A stretch of 64,000 nt of DNA, taken from contig NC_089795.1 in NCBI RefSeq assembly GCF_040412425.1, positions 85,417,663 through 85,481,662 of the forward strand. The letters are read 5' to 3'. Positions within the stretch are counted from its first letter, which is position 1, and each line of letters opens with the position of its first letter. The notes beneath the pieces are model-generated. The model saw only the letters and a list, made by a program, of their open reading frames with translations. It was not told the DNA's origin and ran no database searches. This DNA is from Macrobrachium rosenbergii. Its lineage: Eukaryota > Arthropoda > Malacostraca > Decapoda > Palaemonidae. Below are positions 50,061-61,233 of this stretch, piece by piece. The position numbers and the translations under genes are program-made.

Positions 50061-50384
50061 CTACAACTGTCTAACACCGTAGGGGCTAGTGCCGTCAGTG
50101 CACCTCACGTGGTACACTGTAGGCATTACTTAAGGGTGTTTGCAGCCTCCCTTCGGCCCCTAGATGCAACCTCTTTCACTCCTTTTACTGTACCTCCGTT
50201 TATATTCTCTTTCTTCCATCTGACCTTCCACCCTCTCTAACAATTGTTTCAAAGTGCAACTACGAGGTTTTCCTCCTGTTAAATTTTTCAAACTTTACTG
50301 TCAATTTCCGTTTCAGCGCTGGATGACCTCATAGGTCCCAGCGCTTGGCCTTTGGCCTAAATTCCATATTCTACAACTGTCTAA
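50061..50384 (+). mobile_element. family S element with perfect 14-bp TSD
   Basis: Element 50075-50370 is flanked by identical CTACAACTGTCTAA at 50061-50074 and 50371-50384. The element runs from caccgtaggggctagtgccg to ggcctaaattccatatt. The exact duplication at both borders defines the insertion and its ends, and supports L1-type target-primed integration. No poly(A) tail. Confidence 0.93.
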
Positions 50385-50814
50385 GTTTGTAAAGGGATTA
50401 TAGTTTTATACGAAATAAAGTTATGTGTTGTTGTTATCGAGGAACTCATCTACATTATCCAGAAACCTAATAAATATACCCAGCTGTTATGCAACAGCTC
50501 ATTAACCTCGTACCTGAAATGACGAAAGGTTTGCAGCCATGTAAATGCTGTCCTTGTAGGTCTTGCATAATTGCGATTTTGGAAAAAAAAGGAATTAGCG
50601 ATTAGGTTTAGTAGCTGCACGTTATTATCATATAGGTTTTCTCGGGTAATTCGACATTGATTGCTGTGATGATTAACAATTACCTGACGTCACGGTGACC
50701 GGGGTCACTGAGTATTTCAGTTTTCGTATGTTAGTGCTGTGTGTAAATTGTGGGATGTTAGAGAAAGTTTAACAGTTCACAGTAGACTAGTTGCCACATC
50801 ATAATTAAATTAAT
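50385..50814. other. unique DNA
   Basis: The palindrome-like cacggtgaccggggtcactg near 50691 is notable but short. No gene recognised. Confidence 0.45.
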
Positions 50815-51135
50815 CTTCTTTTAACGTGCTTTTTTCCCATTTGTATGGGGTAAGCACGGTGCCTTCTTTTGAAGGACTTTGAATTGGATTTTGGGGTAGA
50901 CTTTGCAGTCTCGATCGGCTGCCCTGCTTGTCATTGCTTATAGATCCCGGTAGCGTACTGTATGTACATGTATTGCACCAGTCACCAGAGCCCTTTCTCC
51001 CAGCAGCGAGGAGTCGTTGCGCGGTTAGGTCGACAGTCGAGACGTGTGAGGTGTCTGTTATGTTTTTAGAAGATGTCGGAGTGGCTTTGTTTGTGTGTGT
51101 ATTAGTCCGTAACACCCAATTGCTTTTAAGCAAAC
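50815..51135 (-). other. 107-codon unassigned minus frame, possibly an unrecognised dispersed repeat
   Basis: A minus open frame (50810-51133) over complex, CpG-containing DNA that is not low complexity. No domain recognised. The block is distinct from its AT-rich flanks and may be a single copy of another interspersed family rather than an exon. I see no second copy in the window. Confidence 0.25.
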
Positions 51136-51278
51136 GTTCATGCGAAATATTGTTAAGTGAAAGATATTAGCTGTATTGTGAAAAAGAAAGTATTTGGTTT
51201 CTTAGCGGCATTTGACTTATCTCGCTCGATAATCATTCTCCAAGACATATACCATAGGCTTGATATTGCTTATGTAAT

Positions 51279-51628
51279 TTCCAATAAGTGGAAGTTTCCG
51301 TAGGGGTTTAGTGCCATCAATGCGCCTCATGCGGTGCACTGTAGGCATTGCGTAATGTCCACTGCAGCGTCCCTTTAGTCCCTAACTGCAACTCCTTTCA
51401 TTTTCATTCCGCGTACCTCCGTTCATATTCTCTTCCTTCGATCTTACTTTCCTCAACCCTATCCTAACAGTTGTTTCGTAGTGCAACTGCGAGGTTTTCT
51501 TCCTGTTACACCTGTCAAACCTTTTTTTCTCTCGATTTTCCTTTCAGCGCAGAATGACCTCGTAGGTCCAAGCGCTTGGCCTCTGGCTTAAATTTTAAAT
51601 TTTATACTCCAATTCCAATATGTGGAAG
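51279..51628 (+). mobile_element. family S element with 16-bp TSD (1 mismatch)
   Basis: TTCCAATAAGTGGAAG (51279-51294) and TTCCAATATGTGGAAG (51613-51628) flank the element 51295-51612. The element starts tttccgtaggggtttagtgc and ends tggcttaaattttaaatttt plus a short T/A-rich end. The mismatch implies some age. Confidence 0.92.
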
Positions 51629-51898
51629 GTCTGAAGCTTACATTGGATCCTTCCGAGTTGTTCATTGGCTAAATAATACGACGTCTTTGTGGTTTAGATT
51701 TTTAGAAGTAGCTGTGTGTGTGTGCCTTCTAAGGGTGTTAGTACCAGCCATCATATTTTAAAGAGAGTTGATCGGCCAAACGTTCCCTCTTCATGTTTTC
51801 AAGCAGCTGCTAAATGACTACGAAATATTCCAGTTTATTTTGGGCGCATATTTGAGCTTGATTATTACCAAAATCAGAAAATGTGTTGAGATAAATTT
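51629..51898. other. unique DNA
   Basis: No gene or repeat recognised. Confidence 0.45.
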
Positions 51899-52165
51899 TT
51901 AGACGAGTGTATGCGCGGACGGCGTCAAAGAAGCAGTGCACTGGAGCGAGTAGAATGCGCCTACACCAGGAACATTTTGAAGACCGGCGTCCTTGATCGA
52001 CGAGACGAAAATATTGATATTCGTCGCCGAAAGAGGATCCTTAATGAAAAATCTTTGCACTGGAGCATATGCTATTGGATTCCGGTTCATGTTTGCGTAG
52101 GGCCCCCGCGTCGGGAGATAAATATGTTTCGAAATGAAAAATGGAGATGAATGCGCTTCTCTCGA
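51899..52165. other. CpG-containing unique island, candidate CNE or exon
   Basis: Complex sequence with several CpGs (tgcgcggacggcgtc) and a repeated tgcactggagc phrase (near 51937 and 52055). Overlapping plus (79-codon) and minus (63-codon) open frames are not recognisable. Its contrast with the AT-rich flanks suggests constraint, but nothing more can be said from one sequence. Confidence 0.3.
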
Positions 52166-52881
52166 TATGGCGATCAGGCGCGGCGTTATGGAAAAGGGAT
52201 TTGGAATGTGTCTTGGTAATGGAGGTTTGATGTATGTTTGAGCGGATTTTACAAATAGCTTTTGGTGTGCTTATCGGATTGGCATGTGCGTTGAAGATGT
52301 AAAGGTAGTATTTTGATTTAAAAGGGATTTTAATGATTAATTACTCCGAATATGATAAATATGCTCAATAAAATTATCACCCATAGCTTCACATCCACAT
52401 ATAATACACAGATTATAATGCTTAAGGAGACCGGAGCTGGTAATTAGTTACAACATATTTAATAAAATTATCACCCGTATCTTGGCATACACACATATCT
52501 TCGTGATAAATCCTTAATAAAATATTACTAATGAATTAATGTTTCTATTGCAAAGACAGATTTGCTTCCAGACCCTAGTACTGACACGCAACAATGCTTC
52601 CGTTTTGGAAATACACTATTTACCCTTCGGTTAAAAACTTCTTTTATCATGTTTCAGTTTCGAAAGTATTGATCTTTCTTAAGAACTTTTGTTATCCGAA
52701 ATTTCTCGATGAAAGTTCGTTTTCAAACCCGGCTACGATGGGTCGTAAAGGTAGAATGTATAATAGCCAAAAGCCATTTGATGGTTAAGGGTGAATAATG
52801 CAAAACGAAATAGGTTATTCTAGAGAGGAAATTAGATCGGTGATGATGAAACGATGGGTGAAATTTCAATTTGAGGAACAA

Positions 52882-52884
<3 letters not shown>
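52166..52884. other. AT-rich DNA with a ~98-bp duplication
   Basis: aataaaattatcacccatag (52367) recurs as aataaaattatcacccgtat (52462), followed by related cttc/ggcatacaca text. The rest is unique, with no gene seen. Confidence 0.55.
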
Positions 52885-52955
<71 letters not shown>

Positions 52956-53009
52956 CATGTTATGTGGTCAGAACTAATGCCAACCTTTTCAACCCTACTT
53001 AAGGAACAT

Positions 53010-53040
<31 letters not shown>

Positions 53041-53047
53041 AAGAAGA

Positions 53048-53094
<47 letters not shown>

Positions 53095-53146
53095 TATGTT
53101 GTCAGAACTAATGCCCACCTTTTAAGCCCTGCTTAAGCAACATTAA

Positions 53147-53177
<31 letters not shown>

Positions 53178-53460
53178 AAGAAGAAGGAGGAGGAAGGAGG
53201 AGGAGGAGGAGGAGGAGGAGGAGGGAGGAGGAGGAGGAGGGAGGAGGAGGAGGAGGAGGAGGAGGAGGAGGACCCTACTTAAGCAACATTAATAAGAAGA
53301 AGAAGAAGAAGAAGGAGGAGGAGGAGGAGGAGGAGTTGGAGGAGGAGGAGGAGAGAGAGAGAGTGAGAGGTTGTATGTAAGTATGTGGTCAGAACCCACC
53401 TTTTAAACCCTACTTGAGCAGCATTAATAAGAAGAAGAAAAAGGAGAGAGAGAGAGAATT
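52885..53460. repeat. purine composite: (GA)n, (GAA)n, (GGA)n with repeated spacer
   Basis: (GA)n 52885-52953; spacer with gtggtcagaactaatgcc and accctacttaaggaacatta; (GAA)n/(GA)n 53011-53086; spacer again; (GAA)n/(GGA)n 53151-53271; short spacer (ccctacttaagcaacattaa); (GAA)n/(GGA)n/(GA)n 53296-53367; spacer; a final short GAA/GA. Four units of spacer plus a purine tract that drifted between GA, GAA and GGA. Confidence 0.92.
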
Positions 53461-53645
53461 ACGAAATAGTAAACATTTATATAAACCTTCCTTTTTTAAT
53501 CGGATTTTATAGCCTTCAATGCTTCAGAATCGCCGATGACTTTGTTCTTGTGACTCCAGTCTAATTAGGATTGAATGTTTATTTTTATTCGTGGTCACAC
53601 TCTCTTAAATTTTTATTTGTGCTTGTATAGTACACTGAATTTGAA

Positions 53646-53647
<2 letters not shown>
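53461..53647. other. short unique spacer
   Basis: No feature recognised. Confidence 0.5.
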
Positions 53648-53702
<55 letters not shown>

Positions 53703-53724
53703 TCTTCTTCTTCTTCTTCTTCTT
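53648..53724. repeat. compound (CT)n(CTT)n
   Basis: CT units to 53699 switch to CTT units to 53724. Confidence 0.95.
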
Positions 53725-53793
53725 AATTCTTCTTTATTAATTATTTGCTGAATCATTCATGACCACATATTTACTGAATCATGTGTGTTTATG

Positions 53794-53798
<5 letters not shown>

Positions 53799-53881
<83 letters not shown>

Positions 53882-54060
53882 TTTTTCCCACCGTAGATCA
53901 TTCCCACTTGTGGGGGAGGGGTCTTCTTCATAAGATATTAGCCTTCTGCTTATGAACATTTCGGCGTTATTTGGTGGTCGCCAATCCACGTATTGACCGG
54001 ACCCGAAGCTGACTTCCCTGATTGGACCACCAGCGATTGTAGCCATTCAACCATTTGATT
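53799..54060 (-). mobile_element. possible poly(A)-tailed retroposon with (TA)n
   Basis: On the minus strand a ~170-bp complex sequence (54060-53887) ends gtgggaaaaaaaaaa... (about 22 A) and then (TA)n. A long A tail after non-repetitive sequence is the signature of a retroposed transcript. Inside, tggtggtcgccaat (53972-53985) and attggaccacca (54021-54032) form an imperfect inverted repeat. No second copy in the window. Confidence 0.4.
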
Positions 54061-54061
54061 C

Positions 54062-54600
54062 GCAATTCGATGTATAACCTGGCCATTTGTTTTCTAGATT
54101 GTTCAAGATTCGCTATTCGTTGTATAATCAGTCCGTTTACTTTCTTGCTTGTTCACGATTCGCTATTCGTTGTATAACCAGTCCGTTTACTTTCTAGACT
54201 GTTTAGGATTCGAATAACAAGGCTGGTTTTTTCTAGATGGTTCAGGATTCGCGATTCATCGTATAACCGTCAGGCCTTTTATTGTCTAGATCATTTAGGA
54301 TTCGCGATTCGTTGTGTATAATTTGGCCTTTTGTATTCTAGATCGTTCAGGATTCGCGATTCGTTGTGTAACCAGGTCGTTTATTTCCCAGGTCGTTCAG
54401 GATTGGCGATTCGTTGTACAATCATACAGTTTATTTGATTTTCTAGATTGTTCAGGATTCGAATGATGCGCCTTTTATTTTCTAGAATGTTCTGGGTATT
54501 TATACCGGCGCCGTTTATTTTCTAGATAGTTCAGGATTCGAATACCGGCACCGTTTATTGTCTAGAATACTGTAGATCGTTGAGGATTCGTGATTCGTCG
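54062..54600. repeat. ~60-bp minisatellite, ~9 units
   Basis: Units contain tttctagatcgttcaggatt, cgcgattcgttgtgtaacca and gtccgtttac. Moderate divergence with several shortened units. Most units carry tctaga (an XbaI site). Confidence 0.9.
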
Positions 54601-55428
54601 TGTAACCATCCCATTTACTTTCTAGATCCCATTTACTTTCTAGATGCCATTTGCTTTCTAGATGCCATTTACGTTCTAGATCCCATTTACTTTCTAGATG
54701 CCATTTACTTTCTGGATGCCATTTACTATCTAGATGCCATTTACTTTCTAGATGCCATTTACTTTCTAGATGCCATTTACTTTCTAGATCCCATTTACTT
54801 CTAGATCCTATTTACTCTTTAGATCCCATTTAATTTCTAGATCCCATTGACTTTCTAGATCCCATTTACTTCTAGATCCTATTTGCTTTCTAGGTCCCAT
54901 CTACTTTCTAGATCCTATTTAATTTCTAGATCCTATTTAATTTCTAGATCCCATTTACTTCCTAGATCCCATTTACTCTCTAGATCCCATTTACGTTCTA
55001 GATCCTATTTACTTCTAGATCCCATTTACTTTCTAGATCCCATTTACGTTCTATATCCCGTTTCTTCCTAGATCCCATTTAACCATTTTACTGTAGATCC
55101 TAGTTACTTTCTAGATCCGATTTACTTTCTAGATCCCATTTACTTCTAGATCCCATTTACTTTCTAGAGCCCATTTACTTATAGAGCCTATTTAATTTCT
55201 AGATCCCATTTACTCTCTAGATCCTATTTACGTTCTAGATCCCATTTAAGTTCTAGATCCCATTTACTTTCTAAATCCCATTTATTTCTAGATCCTATTT
55301 ACTTTTACATCCCATTTACTTACTATCTAGATCCCATTTACTTTCTAGATCCCATTTACGTTCTAGATCCCATTTAATTTCTAGATACCATTTACGTTCT
55401 AGATCCCATTTACTTTCTAGATCGTTCA
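54601..55428. repeat. 18-bp minisatellite nested in the ~60-bp array, ~46 units
   Basis: Unit cccatttactttctagat with common variants cctatttacttctagat, atgccatttactttctag and constant tctagat. It is bounded on the left by the ~60-bp array and on the right by ttctagatcgttcagcctca, the continuation of the 60-bp unit. The 18-bp array is therefore an expansion of the gtttactttctagat part of that unit. IYFLDP/LSRCHL frames are period artefacts. Confidence 0.95.
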
Positions 55429-55793
55429 GCCTCATTGGCGGAGGAGGATGGACGGATGGCCGAGGGCAGGCAAACAGAACCGACGCAATGTATTTTTCTT
55501 ATCCTCGGGTTCAAGAGACGGAGCAGAGAGACCTTTGATGAGGCCGTCCAATTTTCACGTCTGGTTAATCGCGGCGACGCTGATCTGTTTTCACGCGTCG
55601 TCTGGTTCGATCAGGCTCAGGGCGATTGCGTGTGCAAATGTGTTTTGCCTTAAAAAAAAAGAATTAGGAATTATTATTATTGTCGTTTATGTTCGACGAG
55701 GTGTGTTTTGCCTTTTTTTTTTTTCTTTTTGAAGAAAATAAGTATTGTTGTAATTTATATCCTGCGAGGTCGCTTTTCTGTCCCGAATGGATC

Positions 55794-55795
<2 letters not shown>
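55429..55795. other. CpG-containing unique island
   Basis: 55430-55655 is GC- and CpG-rich (ttaatcgcggcgacgctgat) with two overlapping open frames of 72 and 94 codons and no recognisable domain. Candidate CNE or exon. Homopolymer T near 55715-55730. Confidence 0.3.
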
Positions 55796-55863
<68 letters not shown>

Positions 55864-55872
55864 TCTCTCTCT
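55796..55872. repeat. (CT)n microsatellite
   Basis: CT units with one GT break near 55851. Confidence 0.95.
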
Positions 55873-56482
55873 GAAGGTCAGTGAATTGCTCGAAATGCAG
55901 TTGAGCGAGTTAGGAAAATTGGCTTCTCCTATTAATCTTATAAGCGTTTATGGCCCATCAAGGGACGTGTTTCGGTACAGAAAGAGTCCCAAATAAGGTC
56001 AAAAGACCCTTTCGCTTCTCAGGTGAACTAACAGGTACACATTTTCCTAATTAAGACTCATAGAAGGCAATTCAGGGTACAGAAATTCTTGAGAATCTGT
56101 ATAACTGGGTTTAACTAAAAGTAATTCAGATTGCGTTTTTCATTTTACACTGATTGCCATTGAAAGATTTTGAAAGAGCAGTGGTCACGTCGGTGTTGAA
56201 TTCAAGTCAGTTTTTCTATTAATTATTTTATTGTCTTTTGATTATAGCTCTGTTTATGAGAATAAATTATCCTAAATTCTCAAACACATAGCCCCAGGGG
56301 AACCCGGAAGTTGAGGTACCATTTTCCATTATTATAAAAAGGAAACCAGAAAGAATTGCTTACTTACGAGGTACGCTTTGCATATATTAATTTCAAACCC
56401 AGAATGTATCCATTTCCTTTGAAATTATCTATTACGCGCACAAGAGATGTTAGTCACATTTGGTATTAATTTGGTATTAACA
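55873..56482. other. unique DNA
   Basis: No gene or repeat recognised. Composition is AT-rich up to the abrupt start of the satellite. Confidence 0.5.
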
Positions 56483-56489
56483 TGCGTCA

Positions 56490-59400
56490 CCTAGAGGTGC
56501 TTGGGCCCTCTTCCCCAGCCTGGCAGGATATCTGCCTTCCTGCGAGGAAGCAGCCTCTGGGTCGGACTCTTCCCTTCAAGGTTGCCCTCCTCCCGTTCAA
56601 GGTTGCCCTGAAGAGACTGGCGAGCCTTTGGGGCTTTAGGGCCTCATCCTTGAAGTTCTTTGGCCCTCTCCAGGCCTGCTTCCCCAGCCTGGCAGGATAC
56701 CTGCCTTCCTCCGAGGAAGTAGCTTCTGGGTCGGACCCTTCACTTCAAGGTTGTCCTCAAGAGACTGGCGAGCCTTTGGGGCTTTTGGGCCTCATCCTTG
56801 AAGTTCTTTGGCCCTCTCCAGGCCCGCTTCCCCAGCCTAGCAGGATTCCTGCCTGGGTCCTCCCGAGAGAAGCCTTTGGGGTTTTTATCTCATCCTTAGT
56901 TCTTTGGCCCTCTGGGTCGGACCCTTCACTTCAAGGTTGTCCTCAAGAGACTGGCGAGCCTTTGGGGCTTTTGGGCTTCATCCTTGAAGTTCTTTTTGGC
57001 CCTCAGCCCAGGCCCGCTTCCCCCAGCCTAGCAGGATTCCTCAAGAGCCTTCCTCCGAGGGCCTCATCCTTGAAGTTCTTTGGACCTTCAGGCCCGCTTC
57101 CCAGCCTGGTAGGATACCTGCCTTCCTCCGAGGAAGCAGGAACCTTTCCCTTGTCCTCAAGAGACTGGCGAGCCTTTGGGGCTTTTGGGCCTCATCCTTG
57201 AAGTTCTTTGGCCCTCTCCAGGCCCGCTTCCCCAGCCTGGCAGGATACCTGCCATCCTACGAGGAAACAGCCTCTGGGTCGGACTCTTCCCTTCAAGGTT
57301 GCCCTCAAGAGACTGGCGAGCCTTTGGGGCTTTAGGGCCTCATCCTTGAAGTTCTTTGGCCCTCTCCAGGCCTGCTTCCCCAGCCTGGCAGGATTCCTGC
57401 CTTCCTCCGAGGAAGTAGCTTCTGGGTCGGACCCTTCACTTCAAGGTTGTCCTCAAGAGACTGGCGAGCCTTTGGGGCTTTTGGGCCTCATCCTTGAAGT
57501 TCTTTGGCCCTCTCCAGGCCCGCTTCCCCAGCCTGGCAGGCAGGAGCCTCTGCCTTCAGGTTCCTTTCCTCAGGAAGTTCTTAGCCCTGGCTTCCTCAGC
57601 CTGGCAGGATACCTGCCTTTCGAGGAAGCAGCCTCTGGGACGAACCTTTCCCTTCAAGGTTGTCCTCAAGAGACTGGCGAGCCTTTGGGTTTGGGCCTCA
57701 TCCTTGTTCTTTTGGCCTCATCCTGGAAGTTCTTTGCCTTCCTCCAGGCCCTGGGTCGAACCTTTCCCTTCAGCCTGGCAGGGTCTTTTGCCTCATCCTA
57801 CGAGGAAGCAGCCTCAGGGTCGAACCTTTCCTTCAAGGTTGCCCTCAAGAGACTGGCAAGCCTTTGGGTCTTTTGGGCCTCATCCTTGAAGTTCTTTGGC
57901 CCTCTCCAGGCCCGCTTCCCCAGCCTGGCAGGATCCCCGCCTTCCTCCGAGGAAGCAGCCTCTGGGTCGAACCTTTCCCTTCAAGGTTGCCCTCAAGAGA
58001 CTGGCGAGCCTTTGGGGCTTTGGGCCTCATCCTTGAAGTTCTTTTGGCCCTCTCCAGGCCCGCTTCCCCAGCCTGGCAGGCCCTGCCTTCCTCCGAGGAA
58101 GCAGCCTCTGGGTCGAACCTTTCCCTTCAAGGTTGCCCTCAAGAGACTGGCGAGCCTTTGGGGTCTTTTGGGCCTCATCCTTGAAGTTCTTTGCCCTCCA
58201 GGCCCGCTTCCCCAGCCTGGCAGGATACCTGCCTTCCTCCGAGGAAGCAGCCTCTGGGTCGAACCTTTCCCTTCAAGGTTGCCCTCAAGAGACTGGCGAG
58301 CCTTTGGGTCTTTTGGGCCTCATCCTTGAAGTTCTTTCTTGGCCCTCTCCAGGCCCTTTCCCTTCTTCCCAGCCTGGCAGGTTCCCCTCCAGGCCCGCTT
58401 CCCAGCCCTTCCTCCGAGGAAGCAGCCTCTGGGTCGAACCTTTCCCTTCAAGGTTGCCCTCAAGAGACTGGCGAGCCTTTGGGTCTTTGGGCCTCATCCT
58501 TGAAGTTCTTTGCCCTCTCTCAGGCCCGCTTCCCCAGCCTGGCAGGATACCTGCCTTCCTCCGAGGAAGCAGCCTCTGGGTCGAACCTTTCCCTTCAAGG
58601 TTGCCCTCAAGAGACTGGCGAGCCTTTGGGTCTTTTGGGCCTCATCCTTGAAGTTCTTTGGGCCCCTCCCAGGCCCTGCCTTCCCCAGCCTGGCAGGATC
58701 CCTGCCTTCCTCCGAGGAAGCAGCCTCTGGGTCGAACCTTTCCCTTCAAGGTTGCCCTCAAGAGACTGGCGAGCCTTTGGGGCTTTTGGGCCTCATCCTT
58801 GAAGTTCTTTGGCCCTCTCCAGGCCCGCTTCCCCAGCCTGGCAGGATACCTGCCTTCCTCCGAGGAAGCAGCCTCTGGGTCGAACCTTTCCCTTCAAGGT
58901 TGCCCTCAAGAGACTGGCGAGCCTTTGGGTCTTTTGGGCCTCATCCTTGAAGTTCTTTGGCCCTCTCCAGGCCCGCTTCCCCAGCCTGGCAGGATACCTG
59001 CCTTCCTTCGAGGAAGCAGCCTCTGGGTCGAACCTTTCCCTTCAAGGTTGCCCTCAAGAGACTGGCGAGCCTTTGGGTCTTTTGGGCCTCATCCTTGAAG
59101 TTCTTTGGCCCTCTCCAGGCCCGCTTCCCCAGCCTGGCAGGATACCTGCCTTCCTCCGAGGAAGCAGCCTCTGGGTCGAACCTTTCCCTTCAAGGTTGCC
59201 CTCAAGAGACTGGCGAGCCTTTGGGGCTTTTGGGCCTCATCATCCTCTCCAGGAAGTTCCCCAGCCTGGCAGGCCTGCCTTCTCCCAGCAGCCCGAACCT
59301 TTCCCTTCAAGGTTGCCCTCAGCCTGGCAGGATACCTGGCAGGATACCTGCCTTCCTCCGAGAAGCAGCCTCTGGGTCGAACCTTTCCCTTCAAGGTTGC

Positions 59401-59572
59401 CCTCAAGAGACTGGCGAGCCTTTGGGGCTTTTGGGCCTCATCCTTGAAGTTCTTTGGCCCTCTCCAGGCCCGCTTCCCCAGCCTGGCAGGATACCTGCCT
59501 TCCTCCGAGGAAGCAGCCTCTGGGTCGGACCCTTCCCTTCAAGGCTGCCCTCAAGAGACTGGCGAGCCTTTC
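56490..59572. repeat. GC-rich 148-bp satellite array, ~20 units
   Basis: Unit contains ttccccagcctggcagga, ccttcctccgaggaagcagc, ctctgggtcgaacctttccc, aggttgccctcaagagactg and tttgggcctcatccttgaag. Exact 148-bp spacing is seen between units at 58809, 58957 and 59105. The right half is highly homogeneous; 56490-57800 is more variable, with truncated and scrambled units (57530-57800, 58340-58420, 59240-59350). The unit holds an odd palindrome CTTCCTC-C-GAGGAAG. Only one frame has a stop per unit (cctcatccttga), and 148 is not a multiple of 3, so open frames of ~440 bp spanning three units are expected without coding. Confidence 0.96.
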
Positions 59573-60229
59573 ACCTGATATCCAAGTCCTTGCACCATTC
59601 TCTTTACTTTCTCTTACCCAGCTTTTCAAATATGACATTTGCTCTCTAAAGGCTTCAAGACGATTTGAAGCATCTCGGAGATTGTTCCTGGAGACTTTGG
59701 AGTTTAGCGCATGTGCGGATGGCACTTCTCTCGTCCTTCCAGGAGCCGGAGACTGAAGGATTCCAAAATATATTCAAGGAAAATCCCAAAGGTTTTAGAT
59801 CATTTTAACATCACGTTAACCATTATGTAGAATTCTTTTTCTGACACAAAAGCTGTTTCTTTTCTTTAAAGAGTCGTCTTCTGTAATCTTCTGGGATTCC
59901 CTCTTACTGACGATACTGATCATCCCTTCGATTTTCCATTGCTTATCCAAAATCTTTCAAGCAGCTTTCAACACCTCAGGTTCTCTACTTTTTCTTCGTC
60001 AACATTCTTCAGTTTACCTCCACGCCGATGTCCTCTCTTCTCTTTTCCTGTTCTTCCTTGTTTCGGGCGAAGAACTGCTCCAAGTTGTAATGTTGGGCAT
60101 CCAAAATCTCCTCTCAATCAGCTTAAAAAACCGCCTCAAGTTCTCTACCTATTTCGTATAAATTCATCAGTTCCTCCACGCCACTGTCTTCCTCTCTTCT
60201 CGATTATTTCCTTCCTTATGTGTGTGTGT
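59573..60229. repeat. satellite flank with a ~155-bp duplication
   Basis: 59947-60060 (tccaaaatctttcaagcagc ... cctccacgccgatgtcctct) and 60101-60215 (tccaaaatctcctctcaatc ... cctccacgccactgtcttcc) are diverged tandem copies, period ~154 bp. No gene seen. Confidence 0.65.
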
Positions 60230-60345
60230 GTATATATATATACATTATACACACACACATATATATGTTTGTTTGTTTATACACATATATATATATATAT
60301 GTGTATATATATATATTATATATATATTTATTATACTTATATATA
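60230..60345. repeat. TA/CA low-complexity patch
   Basis: (GT)n and (TA)n fragments. Confidence 0.85.
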
Positions 60346-60750
60346 GATATCTCTCGACGACGAGGAAAGGCTTCTGGGTATTCTTGAAGACGTCTTCACG
60401 ACTCCAGGATCCTTTGAAATAGTCTTCAACACCTAAAGCATTCCTGAAGAATCCAGTGGGCGTTTCCAAAGGCTTCAGAGCCTGTAGATCGTCTAGAAGC
60501 CTGCGGAAGCCCCAGAAACCTCCGGAATTTTTCTCCAAGAACGTGGGGTTCCACCAAAGAAATTTTTCGAAGCCTTTCGTCTCCGATTTCTTCTCCATGA
60601 AACTCTGTTCTTTAGTATTGTGCAAGAAATCCAAAGGCTACAGAGCCTGGAGATTGTCTTGAAGCCTCCGAAATTCCCAGAAGCCTTCGGAGATCCCAGA
60701 TTCCCTACTGTCACCCTGGGAGGACAAGAGAGATCCGGACAAGATCTACT
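60346..60750. repeat. degenerate ~159-bp duplication rich in gaagcc
   Basis: 60469-60540 (ccaaaggcttcagagcctgt...gaagcctgcggaagcccc) and 60628-60700 (ccaaaggctacagagcctgg...gaagcctccgaaattccc) are diverged copies. The spacing (~159 bp) is close to the satellite period, but the sequence is different. Confidence 0.65.
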
Positions 60751-60754
60751 TGGC

Positions 60755-61163
<409 letters not shown>

Positions 61164-61229
<66 letters not shown>
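61164..61229. repeat. (CT)n microsatellite
   Basis: 33 CT units. Confidence 0.95.

Positions 61230-61233
<4 letters not shown>

Noticed and set aside
57208..58329. 373-codon open frame over the 148-bp satellite
   Set aside because: It follows the tandem unit, which has a stop in only one plus frame. 148 bp rotates frame each unit, and shorter frames (~440 bp, three units) recur at 148-bp steps. Indels explain the longer one.
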